From contig CAMYNX010000071.1 of assembly GCA_947259875.1 (NCBI GenBank), positions 1 to 54,289 on the forward strand: a stretch of 54,289 nucleotides of DNA, given 5' to 3'. Each line of letters opens with the position of its first letter. The stretch's first letter is position 1. The notes beneath the pieces were generated by a model. That model saw only the letters and a program-made list of their open reading frames with translations, was not told where the DNA came from and ran no database searches. A program made the position numbers and the translations under genes. Below, piece after piece: positions 17,246 to 25,341 of the stretch. The DNA is from an uncultured Gammaproteobacteria bacterium (GTDB lineage Bacteria > Pseudomonadota > Gammaproteobacteria > Arenicellales > JAANXG01).

Positions 17246-17418
17246 CTACGCGATCGAAAACCGGCGCCTCACTACCAGATCGCGGCGGTTCCCGCTCGCG
17301 ACACGCCGGCAAAGATGACCGGGAAAGACGTTCATCGAGGTCGAGGTCAATCATCGTGTTCGTGGATATACGCGAAGGAGGTCCGGGAACAAACCGCCCG
17401 GGTTCTCAGCGAAGATAC

Positions 17419-17646
17419 ATGATTCGTGGTGGCAGCAACCGGATCATCCCGTGCGGAAATCCGCGTTGCCGTAATGGTGGATTGTCGACTGCTGCGATCG
17501 TAAAAGAGCTCTTAGAAAGGGGTGAAACGGAGCAACTCCGCCTCGAGGTATGCCCGGGTCTCATTGCCACCGGTGTTGGTAACGCAGCAGGGATTCGGTG
17601 TCAAAATTTGTTCGGCGTTCGCGTGAGAATTCAACAACAAATCTAG
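17419..17646 (+). CDS. Small cysteine-motif protein (CGNPRCRNGG)
   Basis: A 75-residue protein starting MIRGGSNRIIPCGNPRC. It carries four Cys (CGNPRC, VCPG, RCQN) in a pattern that could bind zinc, and a helix STAAIVKELLERGETEQLRL. I associate the CxNPxCxxGG pattern with small uncharacterised proteins of proteobacteria, from memory only. The frame is open upstream to ATG 17236, but that part is Arg/Ser-rich and unlike the rest, so the start at 17419 is preferred. The stop TAG is the first codon-sized unit of repeat copy D, so the C-terminus may have been altered by its insertion. Confidence 0.5.
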   Translation: MIRGGSNRIIPCGNPRCRNGGLSTAAIVKELLERGETEQLRLEVCPGLIATGVGNAAGIRCQNLFGVRVRIQQQI

Positions 17647-17774
17647 CCCGCATTTCTAACCAGGATCCGGGATGCTGACGCAGGACTCGCGCAACCTGCA
17701 AAAACAAATGTCGCCATTTCATAGACGAGACGCTGTGGGTCTCTCCGGTGCAGACCATAAATAGAGGCGGGCTA
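17644..17774 (-). mobile_element. Short dispersed repeat with 8-bp terminal inverted repeats (copy D)
   Basis: A 131-bp unit bounded by TAGCCCGC and GCGGGCTA. Its right part (gggtctctccggtgcagacc near 17739) matches 574-607 of copy C closely, and the AGCCCG ends match the other copies. It is too short to encode a transposase. It overlaps the stop of the upstream small gene and the stop of the cytochrome c gene at 17772. Confidence 0.6.
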
Positions 17775-18284
17775 TGGCGATCGCTTCTCGAATTGCGCGT
17801 TCCGTTCCGCCCACACGGAGTAAATCTCGTCCGGCCACAGCGAAAGCAGATAGTCGATAATATTCGAGATCTCGATTTCAGTCAGTTTCGAACCAAACGA
17901 TGGCATCGTACGCCCACCGTTCTTGATGGTATTGACCAAATGCCGCCGGGGATGATGCCAAGCGTGTGCACTGCCATCCAGCGGCGGCGGTGGGAAATTG
18001 CCGCTGGCGTCACGCCGCTGCCAATTGACAAAACCTTGTGCGCGGGGACCATGGCATTGCGCGCAGTTTTTAGCGAATAGCTTCGCGCCGTTTATCAACA
18101 TCGAAAAGTCCCCAGGTCTCTCGGGCGCGTTCTTCGCCGCGCTGGTGAGACGCTCGTCCACCGCCTGTTTCAACTCGTCAGCCGCCCGCTGCTGGGCGTT
18201 TGTAGTCGCCGCCGCTTCATCGGAACTTGCATTATAGGAAACAGACAGTAGAGCCGCTAAAACAAATAACCAAATTGTATTCAT
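17772..18284 (-). CDS. Exported class I cytochrome c
   Basis: A 170-residue periplasmic monohaem cytochrome: signal peptide (MNTIWLFVLAALLSVSYNAS), a helical linker, then CAQCH at 74-78 as haem-binding motif and M127 in TMPSFG as the likely sixth ligand, followed by IEISNIIDYLLSLWP. It follows the L,D-transpeptidase gene by 79 bp in the same direction and probably belongs to the Asp-box lipoprotein-DsbC-transpeptidase group. It is an electron carrier; its partners are not identified. Confidence 0.9.
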   Translation of the reverse strand: MNTIWLFVLAALLSVSYNASSDEAAATTNAQQRAADELKQAVDERLTSAAKNAPERPGDFSMLINGAKLFAKNCAQCHGPRAQGFVNWQRRDASGNFPPPPLDGSAHAWHHPRRHLVNTIKNGGRTMPSFGSKLTEIEISNIIDYLLSLWPDEIYSVWAERNAQFEKRSP

Positions 18285-18363
18285 GCAACGATAATCTCAA
18301 ATCCAGGTGCGTATCTTCGATGAACAAGCAGAACCAACGTCGCACGTCACCCCCGCGCTGCGC

Positions 18364-19653
18364 CTAATTCGACTTCGAAAGCTTTGACCGGGCCGAGTAC
18401 GGTATCCCACGAAAGTGAATCGGCAGAAAGCCGGCCTTTTTCTCATAGACAATGCGCCACACGCCATCGGCCTCCTTCCGCCAATACTGTCGTTTACGCG
18501 AACGGGTATTAAAATTGCTACTACGATAGTCCTGGCCGAAGGTCACAACCATCAAATCTGATTCGCCGGGGTATCGAAAGACACTGATATCATCGAGCCT
18601 AACCTTGATAAAGGTTTTCTGTTTCGCCACGCGATGCTTGTGCCGCGTCCACCGTTCGTAGTCCATCTTTCCGCTACGAAATGTTTTGGCATAGTGTCTT
18701 GCATAACGTCTGTCATCGCGGCTCTCCCAGTCCTGCCGCCATTGTTCGAGGCGTGCGAGAAATGCCTTGCGTTGCCGGCTGATGTCTTCCGCTGACACCC
18801 AGTTGACGCGGTCCGCGATGATTACCGGCGTCGTCCCCGTGTCCACCATCTTGGACAACAGCGCCATGTCCCGGTTGGGCAGCGCCAAACACCCGTCACT
18901 AATCAGGGGTGCACGATTGTAGGTATCCGATGGGACACCATGTAACCAGATCCCATGGCCGGTCCGCCCCAGCCGGCGGTCCCATTCGTTGGGATAATTG
19001 ATAGGCAACGCAGCGGATCCGTAAAAATCGGACAACCCGCTGGGATCCAGCCGTGAGGTAACAAAATACAAGCCAACCGGGCTGCGCTGGTCTCCTTCTT
19101 TGACTTTCAGCATACCTCTCTTGCCGACCGACACATAGGAATCTCCCACCAACTTTAACCGGTTACCCTGATTGGCAAAGACATGGAGCCGCGACAAAGA
19201 AGCATCCACCACAATGACGTGGCGCCGATCGGCGGACAATTGGATCACATATTCGGGCCACATACCCTGACCCAAATGCGGTGCTTGCTGTTGATGTGCG
19301 AGCCTTCGCCGTGCCTCGTCGAGCAATGCGGTGACTTTGTTGTCCGTCTGAGCGAAAGTACCTCCGAAGGAAGCAACGGGCCGGTCTTGAGCCATTAACA
19401 AATCCGCATAGACCAGCTGTGCCAAACGAAATTTGGGGTTGCGCTCCACAAGACGCTTTGCCTTCGCGAGAGCTATCGAAAGCCGCGCTGCACGCACATC
19501 ATCTAAGATCTCCAGCAGAACCTGTTCATTTTTATCGGTTCGAGCTTCCTCAAATGTGATTGTTTTTTGTTCAGCGTGCACAGCCGAGACTAGCAACAGC
19601 GCCGCCGCTAATATCCAGCCCGTTTTCTTTCGCCTATTGTTTAATATTTTCAT
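18364..19653 (-). CDS. Periplasmic L,D-transpeptidase (YkuD fold) with C-terminal NTF2-like domain
   Basis: A 429-residue protein with a signal sequence (~11-27), a helical repeat-like N-region (28-125), then the YkuD catalytic domain from ~135 to 285. The active-site pattern is complete: HGIWLHGVP (H238) and SDGCLALPN with catalytic Cys255. It cross-links or remodels peptidoglycan or attaches lipoproteins. The C-terminal region (~300-425, ARHYAKTFRSGKMDYERW..) resembles the SnoaL/NTF2-like extension found in longer enzymes of this family. Near neighbours encode a DsbC-like protein, which could maintain the catalytic Cys. Confidence 0.9.
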   Translation of the reverse strand: MKILNNRRKKTGWILAAALLLVSAVHAEQKTITFEEARTDKNEQVLLEILDDVRAARLSIALAKAKRLVERNPKFRLAQLVYADLLMAQDRPVASFGGTFAQTDNKVTALLDEARRRLAHQQQAPHLGQGMWPEYVIQLSADRRHVIVVDASLSRLHVFANQGNRLKLVGDSYVSVGKRGMLKVKEGDQRSPVGLYFVTSRLDPSGLSDFYGSAALPINYPNEWDRRLGRTGHGIWLHGVPSDTYNRAPLISDGCLALPNRDMALLSKMVDTGTTPVIIADRVNWVSAEDISRQRKAFLARLEQWRQDWESRDDRRYARHYAKTFRSGKMDYERWTRHKHRVAKQKTFIKVRLDDISVFRYPGESDLMVVTFGQDYRSSNFNTRSRKRQYWRKEADGVWRIVYEKKAGFLPIHFRGIPYSARSKLSKSN

Positions 19654-19734
19654 TCGCGTTACTACCGCACAGTATACGCTAACGCACAGCCGACGCGGAA
19701 TTGAGCATAATCAATACGATAGTATATCCCGTGC

Positions 19735-20463
19735 TCAGTTATCAACCCGAGCCTCTTGAGCATAGCCGATCAGCTCTTTCGCGGGCACGTACCCACCGAT
19801 GATAGAACCGTCCTCCAGGATAATCGTCGGCGTCCCACTCACGCCAACCAGTTGCCCCATCTGAAAGTGCTCCGTGACGGGATTATCGCAGCGTTTGGGA
19901 TCAACTGGTCTACCGGCTTTCGCGTCCGTCATCGCCTTTTGAGGATCATCCGCGCACCATACCGACACCATCTGGTCATAGGCCGCTGACGAGACACCCG
20001 CACGCGGAAACGCGAGATACCTCACCTTTATCCCGGCCTTATTGAGTTGTCCGACTTCGTTGTGCAGCTTCGAGCAATAGGGACAGGTTACATCGGTGAA
20101 CACCGTAATCGTCCGTTCCACGTCTTGTGGCGCAAACACAATCATGCCGTCCTCACCCAAGTCATTCACCGCATCGATGCGCACCTGCTTACGCGCCGAT
20201 TCGCTGACGTTTTCGCCGCGATCGATATCGATGACATCACCGCGGATGATGTATCTACCATCTGCCGATATGTACAACAACCGAGGACCCACGATGATTT
20301 CATACAGGCCGCTAACCGGCGACGCCTTCACGTTACTCGTGGAGAAATCCGTAATCAGCCGGTTCCCGGTCGCGAGCACAGCATCGGGAATTGGATCGCC
20401 CGCCACAGCAACAACCGGTGGTATTAGCACCGCAACTATCAGTATCGCTATCTTTCTAAACAT
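19735..20463 (-). CDS. DsbC/DsbG-like periplasmic thiol-disulfide protein
   Basis: A 242-residue protein with a signal peptide (MFRKIAILIVAVLIPPVVAVAG), an N-terminal dimerisation-type domain (VKASPVSGLYEIIVGPRLLYISADGRYIIRGDVIDI) and a thioredoxin domain with the redox motif TCPYCSKLH. This is the layout of disulfide isomerases DsbC/DsbG. Start at 20463 is chosen because GGAGAG lies about 7 bases upstream; an in-frame ATG at 20493 would add ten charged residues ahead of the signal peptide. It lies between the Asp-box lipoprotein and the L,D-transpeptidase, both with functional cysteines. Confidence 0.9.
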   Translation of the reverse strand: MFRKIAILIVAVLIPPVVAVAGDPIPDAVLATGNRLITDFSTSNVKASPVSGLYEIIVGPRLLYISADGRYIIRGDVIDIDRGENVSESARKQVRIDAVNDLGEDGMIVFAPQDVERTITVFTDVTCPYCSKLHNEVGQLNKAGIKVRYLAFPRAGVSSAAYDQMVSVWCADDPQKAMTDAKAGRPVDPKRCDNPVTEHFQMGQLVGVSGTPTIILEDGSIIGGYVPAKELIGYAQEARVDN

Positions 20464-20489
20464 CACACATCTCTCCGATTTAAAACCAT

Positions 20490-21692
20490 TCAAGGTTGCA
20501 AGACTGCGGTCCTGAGCCGATCACCATCAGTCCAGGCAAGGTAAACCTTGCCGTTCGAGTTTACCAACTGCGGGAATCCGCTGGCCCCAGAAATCTTGCT
20601 GACCACTTGTGCGCCCTCACTTTGTCCTTGTTTGAACACTTTTCTGACATTAAGTTGCTCACCATTTTTATCCGAATCGAGCCAGCTCACCATTGCCGTA
20701 GCAGCATCGAGCAGCACCACATCCGGCCTACCCACTGGTCTGCCCACATCCACCCGGATGGGTTTTCCGAAGGTCCGACCCTGGTCATCGGAAAACGCCA
20801 CTTGCACCTTGGGCTGGCCCTGGGCGGCGGTAAACCACGCCACCACCAATGTGTTGTCCACGATATCGGCATTAGGGCCATCGACGGGGCAACCGTAGAT
20901 CTCCCAGTTGTCGTGGGCGACCGAAAAAGGGCCTGTCCATCTGCCGTTGTCCCACCACGTGATGGAGATGTCTCTGATCTCCGCCCCCGATCGATCCCGA
21001 TACACTATAGCCGGTCCGTGTGGCATCTTCAGCGCCGCAGGTTGGCAACAATCACAGACACGCAAGTCCACCGGACCCTCGTTGGTCATCGTACCCTGGT
21101 TGTCGATGAACGCCGCTCGCAAACTTTGTGACCCACCTTTCTTGCGCATACTCGGTGTGTTGTTTCTGCCATCCAGCCAGGCGACAAAGAACTGCCCTTC
21201 CCCTATAGGCAAGAATGTAACAAAGCCATGTTCGATCGGAGCGCGGTCATCATGGGGAATCACCGGGTCGGTCCAAGTCCGGCCGTAATCAGCGGACAGT
21301 ACCAGATTCAAATTATAGCCAAAGTTGCGGGAACCGCTCCTGAGCAGGAAGTTGGCGATCAAGTTGCCTGCGCCGTCGCCGGCGATCTCCGGCACGTCAG
21401 CCCAGTTCACGAACCAGTCGGCCCCCGCGGCAATTTTCACCGGCGGCAGCCATGCATCACCTTTCAGTGTCGAAAAATACATCGTGCTTTGCTCGCCCAC
21501 TGTTTCCGTCCAGCTCAACAGCAAACTCCCCGAACCGTCCGTCACCAGGTTGGGTACCGCGCTGTGATTACCCGCCGGGGAAGCAATCTCCATCGCCGGT
21601 GGCAGGACCGAAAACGATTCCGGCTCACTGCGACAAGCGGCGAGCAGCACAGATAGTATCAATGTCATGAATAGGGTTATGAATAGCCTCAT
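20490..21692 (-). CDS. Asp-box (sialidase-like) beta-propeller lipoprotein
   Basis: A 400-residue protein with a lipobox (LLAAC, Cys20), so probably a lipoprotein, followed by a six-bladed sialidase-like propeller. Asp-box repeats are seen as SADYGRTWTDP (133-143) and SDDQGRTFGKP (301-311). An unusual Cys cluster C-D-C-C at 213-216 and Cys268 are not part of a sialidase active site and could form disulfides or bind metal. No sialidase arginine triad could be identified, so sialidase activity is doubtful. It heads a minus-strand group with the DsbC-like protein, which would suit disulfide formation at the Cys cluster. Confidence 0.75.
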   Translation of the reverse strand: MRLFITLFMTLILSVLLAACRSEPESFSVLPPAMEIASPAGNHSAVPNLVTDGSGSLLLSWTETVGEQSTMYFSTLKGDAWLPPVKIAAGADWFVNWADVPEIAGDGAGNLIANFLLRSGSRNFGYNLNLVLSADYGRTWTDPVIPHDDRAPIEHGFVTFLPIGEGQFFVAWLDGRNNTPSMRKKGGSQSLRAAFIDNQGTMTNEGPVDLRVCDCCQPAALKMPHGPAIVYRDRSGAEIRDISITWWDNGRWTGPFSVAHDNWEIYGCPVDGPNADIVDNTLVVAWFTAAQGQPKVQVAFSDDQGRTFGKPIRVDVGRPVGRPDVVLLDAATAMVSWLDSDKNGEQLNVRKVFKQGQSEGAQVVSKISGASGFPQLVNSNGKVYLAWTDGDRLRTAVLQP

Positions 21693-22185
21693 TGTGCTTG
21701 AAACTTGGGTGAACTGATTGTTTACCGCCTTGTACTAACGCCGGTGCCGAATCTTACAATAATCGAAAGGAAACTTTTTAGTGTTGGCTTTTTGTGTAGC
21801 AAGCGCCGCCGGGACCGTAAAATTTCTCTCATGGCGCCCTATTTCGAAGCGCCATATTCTGACGTCACGGGCCAAATCAAGTAACCCCCTACCCCGACGA
21901 TGTAAATGGCATAGGTAAAGTTTAGAACCTGTGTGCTACTCGTAGGTCAATCAGCATGGTTGGTTTACCGCCCTTCCCTCCCGTCCATACAATAATATTC
22001 CAACTCAGTGGTTAACTCGAGTCGATCGGAGGCGGTAACGCAACCAACGTATACACCTGTGCTTAGGAAAGGCCAGATGAAGTTTATTTGATGGTAGTCG
22101 GGACGCCGTTCGCCATTGACTTGTGGGTAACTCACACGTTGTACATTACGGCTGGTTGAAATAATCCAAGCGGAGGGCATGAACG
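21693..22185. other. Divergent intergenic region
   Basis: Between the Asp-box lipoprotein and the DUF3047 gene, which are transcribed away from each other. A GGAGGG lies about 10 bases before the DUF3047 start; a TTGACT at about 22117 may be its -35. No gene is visible. Confidence 0.4.
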
Positions 22186-23010
22186 ATGCGTAGGTCGGCC
22201 ACATATCTGCTTTTGGTATTTGCGGGAACCATGGCCAGAGCCTACACAACTATCAATTGTGACCGTGCAGGGATCCCACTGACTGCTGTGCTCTTTATTC
22301 TCGTAGGCGGCACCGTAACGAGCACTACTGCGCTTGCAAGCCAGGACGTTCTGGACACCGGGCTCTCCACGGAAAGCTATAGACAAGATGAAATCCCCGC
22401 GGGATGGAAACTAAGACAATCGTCTAGCGCTTCCAAGCGGGGCAAGGCGCAGTGGTCCGTCAATGATGACGTACACGCAGTCAGACTATATTCAGACGCG
22501 GCGCTGACTTTTCTCGAAAAGACCGTGAACATAGACGTTAAGGAACACCCCATTGTCAGCTGGAAGTGGAAGATCGAGAACACGTTACAGGGCATCGATG
22601 AACGCACCCACGCGGGGGATGACCATCCGATACGCATTTTCTTTGTGTTTGAGCCCGACGACTCGAAGCAGTCGTGGTGGTTTAGATTTAAACGGTTCCT
22701 GTACCTGGACTGGGCTCACGGTCATCCATTTGGAGGGGGGTTCACTGAATATGTATGGAGCAGTCACCTCGAGGCGGGCGAGACCATCAATGATCCAGAT
22801 AAACCTTCGCAGAAATTGATGGTTGTCGAGGGCGGAGAAAGAAACGTCGGCCAGTGGCGCTCCTACGAACGCAATTTGTATCAAGATTTTTTGTCATTAT
22901 ACGGTGAGGAGCCGCGTCGCCTGATTTTCATCGGCATACTCAATGACACCGATCAGACCGGCCAGACGGCCACGAGCTATATTGCCGGTTTGAAGTTCAG
23001 CAAGCACTAG
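22186..23010 (+). CDS. Exported DUF3047 protein
   Basis: A 274-residue protein with a long hydrophobic N-terminal region (signal sequence, residues ~1-50) and a DUF3047 domain from ~65 (IPAGWKLRQSSS, WSVNDDVHAVRLYSDAALTF, PIVSWKWKIENTLQG, DHPIRIFFVFEPD, YVWSSHLEAGE, WRSYERNLYQDF, PRRLIFIGILNDTDQTG). DUF3047 domains have a beta-sandwich appearance and no assigned function. An in-frame, Gly/Ala-rich N-terminus and the upstream GGAGGG support the start. It is the first gene of a plus-strand group with YHS, CCN-motif and cytochrome c proteins. Confidence 0.8.
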   Translation: MRRSATYLLLVFAGTMARAYTTINCDRAGIPLTAVLFILVGGTVTSTTALASQDVLDTGLSTESYRQDEIPAGWKLRQSSSASKRGKAQWSVNDDVHAVRLYSDAALTFLEKTVNIDVKEHPIVSWKWKIENTLQGIDERTHAGDDHPIRIFFVFEPDDSKQSWWFRFKRFLYLDWAHGHPFGGGFTEYVWSSHLEAGETINDPDKPSQKLMVVEGGERNVGQWRSYERNLYQDFLSLYGEEPRRLIFIGILNDTDQTGQTATSYIAGLKFSKH

Positions 23011-23191
23011 CTTCAACAGGCTTGCAGTCGAAAAACATTTAGGGACCCGGCCCTCAATCAACGAACTGTTGTCAGCAAGGGCGTCATTGGCTGCAGACAA
23101 GAAATACGAATAGCCGTCTGACTTGGTTCCAGGTAATATGTTCTAGGATAAACACAACCTGAGAAGATGTAATCTTGTCGGAGGGTCACTG

Positions 23192-23497
23192 ATGGACGGT
23201 TTATTATTTTTACTGGTACTGATCGGCGCCTCCTTTTTTGTAATGACGCGATTCGCGCGTGGATCACAACTCTCGCGTGGTCATGAAGGTGGATGTTGCG
23301 GTCGCGAGACAACGCAACAAGTTGACCAAATTGATCGTGTGTGCGGCAATGAAGTATCCGATGATCAGGGTTACAGTAAGTCTTACAATGGTCGCGTATA
23401 CAAATTTTGCTCCCGAGAATGCTTCGACGACTTCGAAGCAACGCCAGAGAAATTCATCAAAGATAACGAAAGCGGTGAGGCCAGCTTAGTGGCTTAA
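23192..23497 (+). CDS. Membrane-anchored YHS/TRASH-type metal-binding protein
   Basis: A 101-residue protein with an N-terminal helix (MDGLLFLLVLIGASFFVM), a CC pair (GGCCGRE, 35-36) and a YHS domain: V50-CGNEV with Cys51, YSKSYNGRVYKFCSRECFDDF with Cys73 and Cys77, and PEKFI. This Cys set matches the TRASH/YHS domains that bind copper or other heavy metals. GGAGG lies 8 bases before the start. It is likely a cytosolic or periplasmic-face metal sensor or chaperone; the facing cannot be fixed. The neighbours suggest a metal/redox group. Confidence 0.85.
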   Translation: MDGLLFLLVLIGASFFVMTRFARGSQLSRGHEGGCCGRETTQQVDQIDRVCGNEVSDDQGYSKSYNGRVYKFCSRECFDDFEATPEKFIKDNESGEASLVA

Positions 23498-23640
23498 ACG
23501 CAAGTCGATTTCTATAACGTCTTCTACGATTCCCTGTCTTCGTTGAGGTGGCGCGCTGCCACATTGGCAATCTTGACGTGTGAGCTGCTCTAATGTTTTA
23601 TGCTATCAAGGCCCAAATAACGCATACCCAAGGGCCGAAG

Positions 23641-23677
23641 CGCTGAGAGCGGACTGTATCCCGGCCTGCTCTCAGCG
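23641..23677. repeat. Perfect 10-bp inverted repeat upstream of the CCN-motif gene
   Basis: CGCTGAGAGC, loop of 17 bases, GCTCTCAGCG. It lies about 60 bp before the ATG at 23738. It could act as a terminator for the YHS gene or as a leader structure; there is no T run. Confidence 0.4.
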
Positions 23678-23737
23678 TGGTTCCGTCCGGTCAAATAAGA
23701 TCTGGCCGATGTCAAAGACTGAAATTGGAGCAGCAAA

Positions 23738-24655
23738 ATGAGGGGAATCAGTAAAAGAGACTTTCTTATTGGCGCAAGTGGTCTCGGTTTGGGGGCTTTT
23801 GCATCCTATTATTCATCGCGTTACTGGCTGTTTAACCACACGCAAGTGGGAAAACAGCATGTTTTGCAAACGAAGCACCAAGAACTGGAGCAGCGGTTAC
23901 TTCCCATTGAAGGTAAAACGCTTCCCATCGTCTTCAACGGGGCCTCGAAAAGACTGGTTGAGGAAGGGGTGATCGATCTAAAAAAATGGAACGCACTTTA
24001 TTCCAAGCGGAGGCTATCCGTGCCGGAATGGATCGGACAAAGTTTGTTGACGGATTCTCGCAAGCCCATTCAGATGGACCCGGTCTCGGCGCCGTTTCTG
24101 TTGAATATCCTGTGGGCGCTTGGGATCTCCAACAAGACCCGATTCAACGAACGAAGCCCGCTGCAGGGTAAGCGTCTGACGCAATTTGCGAGTACCGGAG
24201 GATGGCAATTGGGTAAGAAAAAAAACGGCGCTGCCTATTTCAATAAAGTGGCGAATATCGAGTTGAATGAGGATCAGGAAAAATTGGTGCATCAATCGGC
24301 TAACAGCATATATCGTCCGTGTTGTAACAACTCGACCTTTTTCCAGGACTGTAATCACGGTTCGGCCATGTTGGGGCTGCTGCAGCTCGGGGCCGCGCAA
24401 GGAAAGAGTGAGGAAGAACTCTATGCGGCGGCGTTGATAGCGAATCTCTATTGGTTTCCGGGTCAGTATTCGAAAATCGCACTCTACTTCCAGGAGATTG
24501 AAGACAAAAGCCTAATGGACGCTCCTGCGCGAGATGTGCTGTCACGAAAGTTTTCTTCAGGATCCGGATTCAAGGGAAATATCGTCAGGAAATTGGCGGG
24601 AAAGGATCTTCTTCCCGGCTCACGCGGGAAACGCTCGCAAGGTTGCTCAGTATGA
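23738..24655 (+). CDS. Putative exported protein with CCN...DCNHGSA motif
   Basis: A 305-residue protein. The N-terminus KRDFLIGASGLGLGAF resembles a Tat-type or hydrophobic export signal, with KR instead of RR. A strongly patterned region at ~187-222 reads SANSIYRPCCNNSTFFQDCNHGSAM.. (Cys195, Cys196, Cys205, His207), whose three Cys and His look like a metal or cofactor site. The remainder is helical. I do not recognise a named family. It lies 99 bp upstream of a monohaem cytochrome c, and a functional link through electron transfer is plausible but unproven. Confidence 0.7.
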   Translation: MRGISKRDFLIGASGLGLGAFASYYSSRYWLFNHTQVGKQHVLQTKHQELEQRLLPIEGKTLPIVFNGASKRLVEEGVIDLKKWNALYSKRRLSVPEWIGQSLLTDSRKPIQMDPVSAPFLLNILWALGISNKTRFNERSPLQGKRLTQFASTGGWQLGKKKNGAAYFNKVANIELNEDQEKLVHQSANSIYRPCCNNSTFFQDCNHGSAMLGLLQLGAAQGKSEEELYAAALIANLYWFPGQYSKIALYFQEIEDKSLMDAPARDVLSRKFSSGSGFKGNIVRKLAGKDLLPGSRGKRSQGCSV

Positions 24656-24754
24656 TGCCGGGTTGATTTAACCATCCATCTGAGGTCCACACTGACAGAG
24701 CCCGAAAGCTGGCGCACCTTACCCGGTGTTATCGCTGACACTGGTAGCCGGGTT

Positions 24755-25207
24755 ATGACAACCTGCTTTTTGAATTATCAATTCAAGAAAGCTGGGGCCC
24801 GCGGTCAGCTAAAGAGGTATCTGCCATGGCTGCCGGCCCTGCCGCTAGTATTGCTTCTGGTCTCGTGCAGTAAGCCGGACCCGGAACAAGTCAGACAGAA
24901 CCTGTTTCTGCCCAAAGATAACTATGTCGCGGACGCGCGCCGTGGTAAGACCATTTATCACGATACCTGTGTGGTGTGCCACGGGACACGCGCGCGCGGC
25001 AGCCGCCAGGGACCGCCCTTGGTACACAGTACCTATCATCCCGCTCACCATCATGATCTTGCCTTTCATCTGGCGGTCAAAAACGGCGTCAAACAGCATC
25101 ATTGGCAGTTCGGGCACATGCCTCCGATGACCGGCGTCACACCCGAGCAGGTGAGTGATATCGTGGCTTATGTTCGCGACGAGCAACGTAAAGCGGGTAT
25201 CAAGTAG
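24755..25207 (+). CDS. Lipoprotein-type cytochrome c with His-rich loop
   Basis: A 150-residue c-type cytochrome. After a hydrophobic segment ending in LVSC38 (lipobox-like) comes the haem motif CVVCH at 72-76. A His-rich stretch HPAHHHDLAFH (95-105) and HH at 115-116 surround the expected haem pocket. M122 or M125 in HMPPMTG is the likely sixth ligand. It probably sits on the periplasmic membrane face. It is the last gene of the plus-strand 22.2-25.2 kb group and probably pairs with the preceding CCN-motif protein. Confidence 0.85.
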   Translation: MTTCFLNYQFKKAGARGQLKRYLPWLPALPLVLLLVSCSKPDPEQVRQNLFLPKDNYVADARRGKTIYHDTCVVCHGTRARGSRQGPPLVHSTYHPAHHHDLAFHLAVKNGVKQHHWQFGHMPPMTGVTPEQVSDIVAYVRDEQRKAGIK

Positions 25208-25341
25208 CTAAACCGGCAACGCTTCACAGCCTCGGCCAATGCGAAGTGCGGATGCAAAACAGATCAACGTTCGGATCAAACGTTAGCGATGGGCATCGCT
25301 GCAACCGGGCGTGTGTTCTTCGGGCTGCGTTACCGCGCGCG

